This document shows, in pieces, positions 39,257 through 47,249 of a stretch of 64,000 bases of DNA. The notes under the pieces are model-generated. The model did not search any database. It was given only the letters and a program-made list of their open reading frames with translations, and was not told the DNA's origin. Source of the DNA: Segatella copri (GTDB lineage Bacteria > Bacteroidota > Bacteroidia > Bacteroidales > Bacteroidaceae); NCBI RefSeq assembly GCF_019127135.1, contig NZ_JAHOEA010000010.1, positions 1 through 64,000 on the forward strand, in the 5' to 3' direction. Position 1 is the stretch's first letter; every line of letters starts with the position of its first letter. Made by a program: the position numbers and the translations under genes.

Positions 39257-39587
39257 AATTATATCTTTTTTTATTTTTATCGTTATTAATATGTTATTTA
39301 TCTCATGAACTGCTGGCTAATGGAAGTCTGCCGAAGATATGCATCTGTCGGGAACCTCTCTGTTCAGCGTTCACGCTTTTCGTCATAACAAAGCATGTGC
39401 CAAGGGATTGTAAGACTAAAAGTAGCTGACAAGGTGTCAGATAATGCTGACAAAATAAAAGGAATCAAGATATGGGAGGCGATAAAATGTCGCATTCTCC
39501 CTATCTTGATTCCTGTAATATGATTGAGAAATCTTTCTTTTCAGATAAAGCTCCTATATATAATAAGGTGTGAAACCTTATCTGGCT
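39257..39587. other. dnaK-recA intergenic region
   Basis: 331 bases without a gene. It contains a 6-bp hairpin CTGACAAGGTGTCAG at 39426-39440, the recA terminator (39453-39513) and one copy of the recurring 12-mer ATATAATAAGGT (39558-39569). No strict consensus dnaK promoter was found. Confidence 0.5.
39453..39513 (-). terminator. recA terminator
   Basis: The stem GGAATCAAGATA(T)GGGAG / CTCCCTATCTTGATTCC (39461-39478 with 39497-39513), followed on the minus strand by TTTTATTTTG. Confidence 0.8.
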
Positions 39588-40619
39588 TTATTTCTGTTCC
39601 TTAGCAGCAAGTGCTTCGCGAACCTTAGCCTCCAGTTCGTCAAGAAGTTCAGGGTTATCCTTGAGCAATGCCTTGCAGGCATCGGCACCCTGTCCGAGTT
39701 TAGAACCGCCATAGCTATACCAGCTGCCGCTCTTTTCGATGATATTGTTGGCTACAGCCAGGCCGAATACCTCGCCGGCACGGCTGATACCTTCGCCAAA
39801 CATGATGTCGAACTCAGCCTTGCGGAAAGGAGGAGCCACCTTGTTCTTCACCACCTTTACGCGAACCAGATTACCTACTACCTCATCGCCATCCTTGATG
39901 GCTGTAGCCTTGCGGATATCCAAACGCACTGATGCATAGAACTTCAGAGCATTACCACCGGTGGTTGTCTCTGGGTTACCGAACATTACACCAATCTTCT
40001 CGCGCAACTGGTTGATGAAGATGCAGGTAGTGTTGGTCTTGCTGATGGTAGAAGTGAGCTTGCGGAGAGCCTGACTCATCAGTCGAGCCTGAAGACCTAC
40101 CACATTGTCACCCATATCGCCTTCGATTTCCTTCTTAGGAGTCAAGGCTGCTACAGAGTCAACAACTACGATGTCTACAGCAGCAGAACTGATCAGCTGG
40201 TCTGCAATCTGCAACGCCTGCTCACCATTATCTGGTTGTGAAATCCACAAGTTATCAACATCAACGCCCAATTTAGCCGCATAGAAACGGTCGAAAGCGT
40301 GCTCAGCATCAATGAAAGCAGCGATACCGCCAGCCTTCTGAGCCTCTGCGATGGCATGGATAGCCAATGTTGTTTTACCTGAAGATTCCGGACCGTAAAT
40401 CTCGATGATACGTCCCTTAGGATAACCGCCTACGCCCAGTGCATTGTCGAGAGCGATACTGCCTGTAGGGATAACTTCGATATTCTCAACGTGCTCATCG
40501 CCGAGTTTCATGATAGAGCCCTTACCGAAGTCCTTTTCTATCTTAGCCATGGCTGCCTGAAGAGCTTTCAGCTTGCCTTCATTGGGATTCAATTTTCCCT
40601 CTTGCATTTCTTTTGCCAT
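39588..40619 (-). CDS. recA: recombinase RecA
   Basis: A DNA strand-exchange ATPase and SOS coprotease of 343 residues, full length. The Walker A motif is [13 protein letters not shown], Walker B is [12 protein letters not shown], and the L2 region contains [21 protein letters not shown]. The N-terminal polymerisation helix ([15 protein letters not shown]) is intact. It begins 20 bases after the saccharopine-dehydrogenase-like gene, suggesting co-transcription. No SOS box could be assigned upstream. Confidence 0.98.
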   Translation of the reverse strand: MAKEMQEGKLNPNEGKLKALQAAMAKIEKDFGKGSIMKLGDEHVENIEVIPTGSIALDNALGVGGYPKGRIIEIYGPESSGKTTLAIHAIAEAQKAGGIAAFIDAEHAFDRFYAAKLGVDVDNLWISQPDNGEQALQIADQLISSAAVDIVVVDSVAALTPKKEIEGDMGDNVVGLQARLMSQALRKLTSTISKTNTTCIFINQLREKIGVMFGNPETTTGGNALKFYASVRLDIRKATAIKDGDEVVGNLVRVKVVKNKVAPPFRKAEFDIMFGEGISRAGEVFGLAVANNIIEKSGSWYSYGGSKLGQGADACKALLKDNPELLDELEAKVREALAAKEQK

Positions 40620-40639
40620 ATTCTTATTTTATTTAAAGT

Positions 40640-41881
40640 TTAGTCGATTTCCAAATCGCCATCAAACACCTCGTGCCATGGCAATCCCTGCTTGTTCAAC
40701 TGCTCCATGAATGGATCTGGGTCGAACTCCTCTACGTTCCAAACGCCTGGCTTCTTCCAGATGCCCTTGAGGAACATCATGGCACCAATCATGGCTGGTA
40801 CACCGGTGGTGTAGCTTACGCCCTGCATACCGGTTTCGTTGTAAGCCTCCTGGTGCTTGCAGTTGTTATAAACGTAGTAGGTGCGCTCCTTGCCATCCTT
40901 CTTACCACGGATGCGGCAACCGATAGATGTTTCGCCATCATAGTTCTCGCCGAGATCCTGTGGGTTAGGCAATACGGCCTTGAGGAACTGCAGAGGAACA
41001 ATCTTCACCTTGGCAGTCTTGCCTGAGCCATCTGCCAATGGAGCCTCGTACTCGATTTCGTCGATGCGGCTCATACCGAGGTTCTGAATACAGTCGAGGT
41101 AGGTGAGATACTGCTGACCGAAGGTCATCCAGAAGCGTGCCTCCTTGATGGTAGGGTAGTTCTTCACCAGGCTCTCCAACTCCTCGTGGTGCATCAGATA
41201 GCTCTCGCGAGGGCCGATGTTAGGGTAGGTGAGAGGCTTGTGGATAGAGAGTGGGTCGGTTTCAATCCATTCGCCATCCTTATACCAGAGTCCCTTCTGG
41301 GTAATCTCGCGGATATTGATTTCTGGGTTGAAGTTGGTTGCGAAAGCCTTGTGATGGTTACCGGCGTTGCAATCCACGATGTCGAGCACCTCAATCTCAT
41401 CGAAGTGATGCTTGGCTGCATAAGCGGTGAAGATGCCTGATACACCTGGGTCGAAACCGCAACCGAGGATAGCGCAGAGACCTGCCTGCTCAAACTTATC
41501 CTTGTATGCCCACTGCCATGAATATTCGAAGTGAGCCTCGTCCTTAGGCTCATAGTTAGCGGTATCCATGTAGTTGCAACCGCAAGCCAGACAGGCATCC
41601 ATGATAGTAAGATCCTGATAAGGCAAAGCGAGGTTGATGACAAGTTCAGGCTTATAGCTATTGAAGAGAGCCTTCAACTGCTCAACGTCATCGGCATCCA
41701 CCTCAGCTGTCTGAATATCCATCTTGTAGCCCTTGGCGTGGATATCCTTAACCAGCTTGTCGCATTTTTCCTTGCGACGGCTAGCAATCATAAACTCGGT
41801 GAAAACGTCCTGGTTCTGGACGATCTTGAAGGCAGCCACGGTAGCCACGCCACCTGCGCCAATCATAAGTACTCTACTCAT
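40640..41881 (-). CDS. saccharopine dehydrogenase-family oxidoreductase
   Basis: An NAD(P)-dependent enzyme of 413 residues. The Rossmann motif is at the N-terminus (VLMIGAGGVATVAAFKI), with NLALPYQDLTIMDACL and the C-terminal catalytic domain (GCGFDPGVSGIFTAYA; YTTGVPAMIGAMM). In Bacteroidota, proteins of this size usually act as carboxynorspermidine/carboxyspermidine dehydrogenase in polyamine synthesis, which I think is the likelier role than lysine metabolism. It lies 20 bases upstream of recA on the same strand. Confidence 0.85.
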   Translation of the reverse strand: MSRVLMIGAGGVATVAAFKIVQNQDVFTEFMIASRRKEKCDKLVKDIHAKGYKMDIQTAEVDADDVEQLKALFNSYKPELVINLALPYQDLTIMDACLACGCNYMDTANYEPKDEAHFEYSWQWAYKDKFEQAGLCAILGCGFDPGVSGIFTAYAAKHHFDEIEVLDIVDCNAGNHHKAFATNFNPEINIREITQKGLWYKDGEWIETDPLSIHKPLTYPNIGPRESYLMHHEELESLVKNYPTIKEARFWMTFGQQYLTYLDCIQNLGMSRIDEIEYEAPLADGSGKTAKVKIVPLQFLKAVLPNPQDLGENYDGETSIGCRIRGKKDGKERTYYVYNNCKHQEAYNETGMQGVSYTTGVPAMIGAMMFLKGIWKKPGVWNVEEFDPDPFMEQLNKQGLPWHEVFDGDLEID

Positions 41882-41975
41882 TTTTTATTTTTAATGTTAA
41901 GTGTAATGTTAAATGTTAAATTAGGCTTGCGCCCTTATGGAAAGTAAAGCAAATGAATTCTTCACTCTTCATTTT

Positions 41976-42584
41976 TTACTTTATCTCATTTGCCGAAATT
42001 CCCAGGGCATTCATGAGCGAATAACCGAGAATCTCCTGTCTGAAGTTGCCGCCTGGCATGGGCTGCATGGCAAAGAGGGTGATGCGCTTGTCGTCGTCAT
42101 CTACCTTGCGGAGTATCTCGCGGAGTCGGTCGTAAGCATCTCCATCCTCAGAATTTGGGATTACCATCACTCGCTTCACTTCCTTGGCGTTGCATACGGT
42201 GCGTGCCACATCTACGAGGAAGTCATCCTTGCCTACCATCTTTTCCTCCGTAGGATATGAAGAGATGATGAATTCTCCGAGCTTATCATCCTTGAAAGCC
42301 TGAGCGTTCAGATCCTTCTCATAGTTGGCAGGGCGGAAGTTCTTCATCGCCATCGACTGTTTGTCGTGGATAAGCACAACCTGTGTCTCGTGCTCGCCCT
42401 CTCTCAGACCTCCGTCAAGGGCAATGCAGACTGCCCATTGTGCCATGTCTGCTGGCTGGATGCGACGGTTGATCATACGTTCGAAGTTGACTATCAGATC
42501 AAAAGCCACTCGGTCGATATAGTCGGCGTCAGCGATAATTACATTCTCGCTCCATTTTATATTGTTTGTATCTAATGTATTCAT
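41976..42584 (-). CDS. conserved hypothetical protein (DUF6621-like)
   Basis: A soluble protein of about 202 residues from the ATG at 42584, conserved as far as I recall across Bacteroidales (possibly DUF6621). It contains NVIIADADYIDRVAFDLIVNFERM and a central VARTVCNAKEVKRVMVIPNS. An alpha/beta fold is likely. No catalytic motif is evident. It lies about 95 bp upstream of the saccharopine dehydrogenase-like gene and may be in the same transcript. The longer start at 42611 adds an implausible hydrophobic lead. Confidence 0.65.
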   Translation of the reverse strand: MNTLDTNNIKWSENVIIADADYIDRVAFDLIVNFERMINRRIQPADMAQWAVCIALDGGLREGEHETQVVLIHDKQSMAMKNFRPANYEKDLNAQAFKDDKLGEFIISSYPTEEKMVGKDDFLVDVARTVCNAKEVKRVMVIPNSEDGDAYDRLREILRKVDDDDKRITLFAMQPMPGGNFRQEILGYSLMNALGISANEIK

Positions 42585-42807
42585 TGGTGCAAAAATTAAG
42601 CAAACGAGCATGATGAAAACTTGCTTTCAAATTGTCGAATGCAGATTATTTCTGCAAATTTACGAATAAATTTCGTAATTAAGGCATTTTGGAAATATAA
42701 AATAATAAAAAAGATAGTATTTTCATCATTTCTTCATTTGATGGAATACTATCTTCAGTATATTTTTCGGCAATCTGAGCCTTTTTCTTCTATTCTCCTA
42801 CTTCTTC

Positions 42808-43188
42808 TCATGCAATCATTTTCGCCAGATAATGTCCGGCGAGAACGGCGATAAGTCCCAGCGCCAGACTTCCGAAGAGATAGAGCATCATATAGAGGTA
42901 ATTCTCTTCTTTCATCAGTCCTGCCCCCTCGTTCATAAAGGTAGAGAAGGTAGTGAATCCTCCGCAGAATCCCGTGGTGAGCAGCAGTTTGGCAGATGGC
43001 GACATCCATCCCCCTTCCCGCCAGTTCAATCCCGAGAGGAACCCGATGATGAGGCATCCCGCCACATTCACCGCCATCGTTCCGAACGGAAAGGCAATCA
43101 CCGTGCAGGATTGCACCATCTTTGATACCCAATATCTCATGCCGCCTCCGAAGAAGCTGCCAATGCTTACTATCAATATTTCTTTCAT
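42808..43188 (-). CDS. crcB: CrcB fluoride ion channel
   Basis: Exports toxic fluoride as a dual-topology dimer. About 126 residues from the ATG at 43188, which follows an AAGGAGA ribosome-binding site; the longer in-frame start lies upstream of the predicted transcript start and is rejected. Four transmembrane helices are visible. The signature residues are GSFFGGGMRYWVS, PFGTMAVNVAGCLIIGFL and GFCGGFTTFSTFMNE. The short leader leaves no room for a fluoride riboswitch. It stands alone, divergent from the VWA-protein gene. Confidence 0.93.
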   Translation of the reverse strand: MKEILIVSIGSFFGGGMRYWVSKMVQSCTVIAFPFGTMAVNVAGCLIIGFLSGLNWREGGWMSPSAKLLLTTGFCGGFTTFSTFMNEGAGLMKEENYLYMMLYLFGSLALGLIAVLAGHYLAKMIA

Positions 43189-43221
43189 CTCCTTATATAA
43201 TATATGTATAATAATTTGGTG

Positions 43222-43252
43222 CAAAAGTACGGGTTTTATTTCTACTGACAAA
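43222..43252 (-). promoter_or_regulatory. crcB promoter
   Basis: On the minus strand, TACTTTTG (43222-43229) with TTTG (43249-43252) 19 bp upstream. The predicted leader is about 27 bases. Confidence 0.7.
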
Positions 43253-43392
43253 AAAATTTTTGGAAAAAAGATAATCCTTTTCTTAATTTTTCCCTCTATT
43301 CTTTCTTTTAAGGGATAAATAGAAGCAGGGAATAGTTCTTCTTGCTTATAAAATTATGTTGAACAATTTAAAAATAATAGGAGAAACAAGTT

Positions 43393-44016
43393 ATGAAACG
43401 AGTATTCAATCTTTTGGTAGTGGATGAGAGTGGCAGCATGAGTATTATCGAGCGCCAGGCACTGGTGGGTATCAACGAGACCCTGACCACGATTCGGAAA
43501 ATGCAGAAGACGCATAAAGACATGGAGCAGCGTGTAACGCTCATCACCTTCGACAGCACCCACAAGAATCTGTTCTACGATAATGTGTCTGCCCGCCGTG
43601 CTAACTCTTTGAAGTCAAGGGATTACAACCCATGTGGCGGCACCCCTCTTTACGATGCCATCGGCATGGGCATCGCTAAGATCAACGCCCTGACCACCGA
43701 GGATGACAGCGTGTTAGTGACTATCATCACAGATGGTGAGGAGAACTGTAGCGAGGAGTATGATCTGAAGATGATCAAGAACCTCATTGAGAAGTTGAAG
43801 AAGCAGAACTGGACCTTTACCTTCATCGGTACCGATGATCTTGATGTGGAGAACATTGCTCATGGTATGGGCATCGACAATCATCTGCAGTTCTCAGAAG
43901 ATGAGGCTGGCACCAAGGCGATGTTTGCCAGAGAAAACAGAGCCCGAGAGCGCTACAACAAGTGCCGTGCGATGGATTGCAAGATGGAAGCTGGTAGTTA
44001 TTTTGAGGAGAAATAA
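43393..44016 (+). CDS. von Willebrand factor A domain protein
   Basis: A cytoplasmic stand-alone VWA protein of 207 residues with no signal peptide. The MIDAS metal site is visible: LVVDESGSMSIIE (DxSxS), a Thr in NPCGGTPLYDAIG and an Asp in VTIITDGEENCSEEY. Such proteins scaffold metal-dependent protein assemblies and often accompany MoxR ATPases or the TerD class, but none is adjacent here. Function is undetermined. Its codon bias towards C-ending codons suggests moderate expression. Confidence 0.85.
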   Translation: MKRVFNLLVVDESGSMSIIERQALVGINETLTTIRKMQKTHKDMEQRVTLITFDSTHKNLFYDNVSARRANSLKSRDYNPCGGTPLYDAIGMGIAKINALTTEDDSVLVTIITDGEENCSEEYDLKMIKNLIEKLKKQNWTFTFIGTDDLDVENIAHGMGIDNHLQFSEDEAGTKAMFARENRARERYNKCRAMDCKMEAGSYFEEK

Positions 44017-44090
44017 TGAATAATGATTGATTAATACAATTACATATATTTATAACATTAGAGCTGAGCTATCGGCTTACGGGTAAGTTT

Positions 44091-44579
44091 ATGAAAAAGT
44101 TATATTTTGCATTTATGGCGATTCTTTTCGCCTTGTTCTCAATGGTGTCTTTCACCGCTTGTTCATCTTCGGACGATGACGACACTCCAGCTTCTGGTGA
44201 TATTAAGACCAACATCGTTGGTACATGGGAACTTACGCATATTAAGGGGTGGTATTGGGCTGATGATGAGGATGAAAGCCATATCACTGTAGATAAAAGT
44301 CCTGAAAGTGATGATAAATTTAGATTTTTTCTCAATGCTAATGGTGGTTGTATTTGGTATGATTATGATGCAGGGACTTGGAAATCTTATTCAGGAATTA
44401 CTAAATATGAATTGAATGCCAACATTTTGATTATTAAGGATTCTTATTTTTCAGGGGATGAAACAGATTGGCAAACTTGCAAGCGCTTTAAGATTGTTTC
44501 TATCAAAGGTAATACGATGATTTGTACAGTATGCTTAATGGATGAGGGTGATACAGAACTTACATTTACGAAAAGATAA
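44091..44579 (+). CDS. small lipocalin-like lipoprotein
   Basis: A 162-residue lipoprotein. The lipobox Cys is in SFTACSSSDDDD, followed by acidic residues typical of surface-exposed Bacteroidota lipoproteins. The remainder is a lipocalin-like/DUF5640-like beta domain (NIVGTWELTHIKGWYW, then strand-turn repeats). The function is unknown. The gene uses more A/T-rich codons than its neighbours, which may indicate transfer or relaxed selection. It lies at the left border of the accessory island. Confidence 0.7.
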   Translation: MKKLYFAFMAILFALFSMVSFTACSSSDDDDTPASGDIKTNIVGTWELTHIKGWYWADDEDESHITVDKSPESDDKFRFFLNANGGCIWYDYDAGTWKSYSGITKYELNANILIIKDSYFSGDETDWQTCKRFKIVSIKGNTMICTVCLMDEGDTELTFTKR

Positions 44580-44639
44580 ATATTAAAATAAACTAAGGAT
44601 AGAGAAAAGCAGTATGTTGCGTGTTTTTCATACTGCTTT

Positions 44640-44897
44640 TCAGCTTACTTTTTGATTCTGTTGTTCTGGCGCAGAGAGTTGATCTGTGCCAACTTCTGCT
44701 CCCGCGAGTAAGGATGCAATAACATGGATTCTACCTCCTTCACAGCACCCATACTGTTCTGACGGTGAAAATCGTTTATATAAGATCTTTCCAGTACTGA
44801 ATTGTTCTGCATAATCATCTAATTTTGCTAGACCTTCAGATGTAAATCCTTCATTGATTATGTCACTGATGGACATCCAAAAATCATGATTCGTCAT
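44640..44897 (-). CDS. 85-residue hypothetical, probably truncated
   Basis: A short acidic/polar product containing FWMSISDIINEGFTSEGLAK and SEQYGCCEGGRIHVIASLLA. It ends abruptly in a polar tail (LSAPEQQNQKVS). It reads like the N-terminal part of a longer accessory protein, perhaps of the polyvalent kinase/mobile-element type; I am not certain. Its promoter (44919-44950) is nearly identical over about 40 bp to that of the DUF3791-DUF3990 cassette. It probably belongs to the same accessory island as a decayed component. Confidence 0.5.
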   Translation of the reverse strand: MTNHDFWMSISDIINEGFTSEGLAKLDDYAEQFSTGKILYKRFSPSEQYGCCEGGRIHVIASLLAGAEVGTDQLSAPEQQNQKVS

Positions 44898-44918
44898 ATT
44901 TACTTGTTTTAATTGCTA

Positions 44919-44950
44919 CAAAATTACGATTTTTCTTTGATAACACCAAA
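44919..44950 (-). promoter_or_regulatory. promoter of 85-residue gene (twin of 46390-46421)
   Basis: On the minus strand, TTTG (44947-44950), a 20-bp spacer and TAATTTTG (44919-44926). The spacer (TGTTATCAAAGAAAAA) is nearly the same as in the cassette promoter. Confidence 0.7.
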
Positions 44951-45299
44951 TTTTTCTTGTGTTATTTTACATAGGCTTTTTCTAAAATCACTCTTCACCC
45001 TATTGTCGGAAATTCTAGTTCTTATTGGGATTCATTTACATGTAATATCGACTTTATAGCTCGCCAGCATCGCAGACACTTTTATTGGGACCACGATTTC
45101 TGATAAGCAGTATCAAAATGATTAACTGCCTGGAGAAGGTTGTAGATAGGGTTGATTTAGCAGAATAAGTTGGTTCTACTGGATGACGGAGTCGGATAGA
45201 TGGGATAAAGAAGTCAACTTTATAGGTTGATGCAAGCGTCTTCGTGAGTTGAAAGACATTACTCCTTGGGTTCCAGAAGATACCTTCTCAGCAGTTGCC

Positions 45300-45373
45300 A
45301 CTAGGCTCAGCAGGTCTGCCGAGCCTAGTCGGCAGGTCTGCTGACTGCAGTCAGCAGCTTTGCTGAGCCTAGT
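45300..45373. repeat. nested inverted repeats (cruciform-forming)
   Basis: The outer arms ACTAGGCTCAGCA (45300-45312) and TGCTGAGCCTAGT (45361-45373) are perfect. Inside are a 7-bp hairpin CTGCCGA/TCGGCAG (45316-45335) and a perfect 20-bp palindrome CTGCTGACTGCAGTCAGCAG (45338-45357). This forms a three-way structure in single-stranded DNA. Confidence 0.85.
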
Positions 45374-45445
45374 TGCTACACTTTATTCTAGCCGATATTT
45401 CTCTCATATCATCCGGAAGAATAAGCTGTAGTGTGAATTAGGAAT

Positions 45446-45661
45446 CTATGCAATTTTATTCTTCCACTCTTCTTTTACTAAATTCGCCAAATATCCATCG
45501 CTTCTGCAATGCATATCAGCAATGCCTTCATTCATCATCTGATAAATAGAAGAAGTATAAAAGAAATCTAGAGCATCTTCCAACGTAATGCCTGTTTGCT
45601 CTGCAAAGATAGGTACTATGCGAGCATATTTCATTTGGAGTATTGTCTTGTTTGCTTCCAT
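45446..45661 (-). CDS. DUF3791-family small protein (second copy)
   Basis: A 71-residue helical protein of the DUF3791 type (MKYARIVPIFAEQTGITLED, ALDFFYTSSIYQMMNEGIA). It follows the DUF3990 gene by 12 bases. DUF3791 proteins typically flank DUF3990 genes. By analogy with toxin-antitoxin layouts they may bind and restrain the DUF3990 enzyme or adapt it to a target. The two DUF3791 copies in this cassette are different sequences, so they probably have different partners or roles. Confidence 0.75.
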   Translation of the reverse strand: MEANKTILQMKYARIVPIFAEQTGITLEDALDFFYTSSIYQMMNEGIADMHCRSDGYLANLVKEEWKNKIA

Positions 45662-45673
45662 GAAAGTCCCTCC

Positions 45674-46150
45674 TTATATTATTTCATCTGACCGAAGAAA
45701 GTGCAGATGCTTGTTTAGAATATCTTGATTTAAAATACATATCTGGTGATTGGGATGGATAAACTTTAAGCGTTTAAGTGCTTCTTCTTTACTGATGTTA
45801 CCGGAGAAGTAAAGATCTACGGTATTGAATACTTTATCATCAGCTATACCACCTGTAACCATATCAAACTTACTTGTTTGTTTCCCAATTCGGCATAAAG
45901 CAACGAAATCTAACCACTCTTCGTTGTAACCAATAAACTCTTTTGTCTTATATTCTCTGTCTAAGTTTTCATCTAAGATGTATTGGTTAAGATATGCTTT
46001 GTCGCCTTGGAAGATGAATCGCTGGGCATATTTCTTCGCCTGTTCGACAAGTGATGTCAGATAGAATCCTTTGCCGAAATCCAATAAATCACGAGAATGA
46101 TAAATGTCTGGTGATTCTATGATGAATTTTGATGCATGATAAACTTTCAT
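45674..46150 (-). CDS. DUF3990 protein, putative ADP-ribosyltransferase fold
   Basis: A 158-residue protein of family DUF3990. The N-terminus VYHAS (His5) and FGKGFYLTSLVEQAKKYA (Tyr30) closely resemble the nicotinamide-binding H and Y motifs of PARP/diphtheria-type ADP-ribosyltransferases. The EEWLDFV segment (Glu77/Glu78) is typical of DUF3990 and may supply the third catalytic position. Its ATG overlaps the stop of the preceding DUF3791 gene (ATGA), implying translational coupling. The setting, between two DUF3791 genes and beside an ADP-ribosylglycohydrolase, supports a toxin-like ADP-ribosylating role. That role is inference; DUF3990 membership is fairly secure. Confidence 0.75.
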   Translation of the reverse strand: MKVYHASKFIIESPDIYHSRDLLDFGKGFYLTSLVEQAKKYAQRFIFQGDKAYLNQYILDENLDREYKTKEFIGYNEEWLDFVALCRIGKQTSKFDMVTGGIADDKVFNTVDLYFSGNISKEEALKRLKFIHPNHQICILNQDILNKHLHFLRSDEII

Positions 46151-46362
46151 TTTAATGCTCCCCGTTTCTTTAACAAGTTAATCAAATCGTCCATGATGTA
46201 CTCCTTGCCGAAAGTATGGAGCACATCATAGCAGGGTATCATATAGCCATTTAAGATATCTGTTGACCGTAACATCTTATATACCTTACTGGCACTCATG
46301 TTCAATCGGTCGGCTAAGTTGCCAACGCAATAGGTTACGAAATCCAATTGATATTCTTGCAT
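46147..46362 (-). CDS. DUF3791-family small protein (first copy)
   Basis: A 71-residue protein with the characteristic DUF3791 core (LNMSASKVYKMLRSTDILNG, then YDVLHTFGKEYIMDDLINLL). It is the first gene of a three-gene cassette with its own promoter at 46390-46421. Its stop codon overlaps the DUF3990 start by four bases. An antitoxin-like or adaptor role is inferred from order and coupling: the small partner is made first, as in many toxin-antitoxin operons. Confidence 0.8.
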   Translation of the reverse strand: MQEYQLDFVTYCVGNLADRLNMSASKVYKMLRSTDILNGYMIPCYDVLHTFGKEYIMDDLINLLKKRGALK

Positions 46363-46389
46363 AATCTTACTTTTTTAATATGTATGGGG

Positions 46390-46421
46390 CAAAGTTAAGA
46401 CTTTTCTTCGATAACACCAAA
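46390..46421 (-). promoter_or_regulatory. promoter of DUF3791-DUF3990 cassette
   Basis: On the minus strand, TTTG (46418-46421), a 20-bp spacer and TAACTTTG (46390-46397). The -33 box abuts the ARH gene stop codon (46422-46424), so the cassette is an independent unit. It is nearly identical to 44919-44950. Confidence 0.75.
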
Positions 46422-47249
46422 TTATTTGGGCTTTATTTCGCATTTCCCTGCAAATTGTTTCAATACATCTTGCATCTCATCCGGCAGATATTCCATAGCT
46501 CTGTTCTTAATCTCTTGTGGAATACCGAATCGTGCTTCGGCGATACTGCCAACGATGGCTCCGATGGTATCGCTATCGCCGCCATGAGATATGGCTAGGC
46601 GGATGGCATCTTCGAAGGATGAGGCTTGCGAGAGGAGATAGAAAGATAATGGCACGGCATCCATGCAGGTTTCATCGAATTTGCCTTTCGGATAATCTCG
46701 GGTATCGAAATCTTCGTAGTAGCTTCGGGCAATTTCCCTGAAGGCTTTCATTGCCTTATCATCAGATTCTTTAGAATTCTTATCTTTACACTCCTTAGAT
46801 TCTTCTGAGAATCTGCTCTTGCGGAAATGCCAGATGGCATGAGCCACGGCTTTGGCTCCCTTGATTCCTTCGGGATGGTTATGAGTAGGAAGAGCCGTTT
46901 TCTCTGCCTCTTCCAAAACCTGCGACAGGTCATCGAATAGCCAAGCCACCGGTGAAACTCGCATTGCCGAACCATTGCCAAAACTATTATATGGCTGCGG
47001 ATCAAGAGAACGAATCCACCCCGCGAATCTTCCGCCATACGCTCCTTTTGGAGAAGGATAGCGGCGGCACCAATCCAGCAGGCTTTCCTGATAGCTTCGT
47101 CCGTTCAGTATCGCATCAGCTATCGCCACCGTACAAATGGTATCATCGGTGAAGTCGCATCCTTCGCCGAACATCTCGAAATCATAATCAAACGTATTGT
47201 TGAACTCATATTTTGAGCCAGCAATATCTCCTATTATTGCTCCTAACAT
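46422..47249 (-). CDS. ADP-ribosylglycohydrolase (ARH/DraG family)
   Basis: Removes ADP-ribose from modified proteins, nucleic acids or small molecules; 275 residues, a typical size. Metal-ligand motifs are intact: GAIIGDIAGSKYE (Asp8), FTDDTICTVA (Thr34-Asp35-Asp36), GNGSAMRVSP (91-100) and SHGGDSDTIGAIVG (Asp225, Asp227). A Lys/Glu-rich loop (about 144-166) is inserted relative to compact members. Its start overlaps the stop of the upstream unknown gene by seven bases. Adjacent are a macro-like sigma fusion and a DUF3990 putative transferase, so it likely opposes or regulates ADP-ribosylation in this island. Confidence 0.92.
   Translation of the reverse strand: MLGAIIGDIAGSKYEFNNTFDYDFEMFGEGCDFTDDTICTVAIADAILNGRSYQESLLDWCRRYPSPKGAYGGRFAGWIRSLDPQPYNSFGNGSAMRVSPVAWLFDDLSQVLEEAEKTALPTHNHPEGIKGAKAVAHAIWHFRKSRFSEESKECKDKNSKESDDKAMKAFREIARSYYEDFDTRDYPKGKFDETCMDAVPLSFYLLSQASSFEDAIRLAISHGGDSDTIGAIVGSIAEARFGIPQEIKNRAMEYLPDEMQDVLKQFAGKCEIKPK

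Larger units (their letters stand above)
44898..45445. other. gene-poor stretch with nested cruciform
   Basis: About 548 bases between the truncated gene and the DUF3791 cassette. Only the promoter at 44919-44950 and the inverted-repeat complex at 45300-45373 were recognised. No coding frame is convincing. It may be the remains of deleted island genes. Confidence 0.5.

Noticed and set aside
39257..39460. CIRCE heat-shock operator upstream of dnaK
   Set aside because: No long inverted repeat of the CIRCE type is present; only a 6-bp hairpin was found.
42755..43132. Second gene overlapping crcB in another frame
   Set aside because: It overlaps a confident four-helix CrcB gene on the same strand and has no independent signals.
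43189..43252. Fluoride riboswitch before crcB
   Set aside because: The promoter places transcription start about 27 bases from the ATG, too short for the crcB riboswitch fold.
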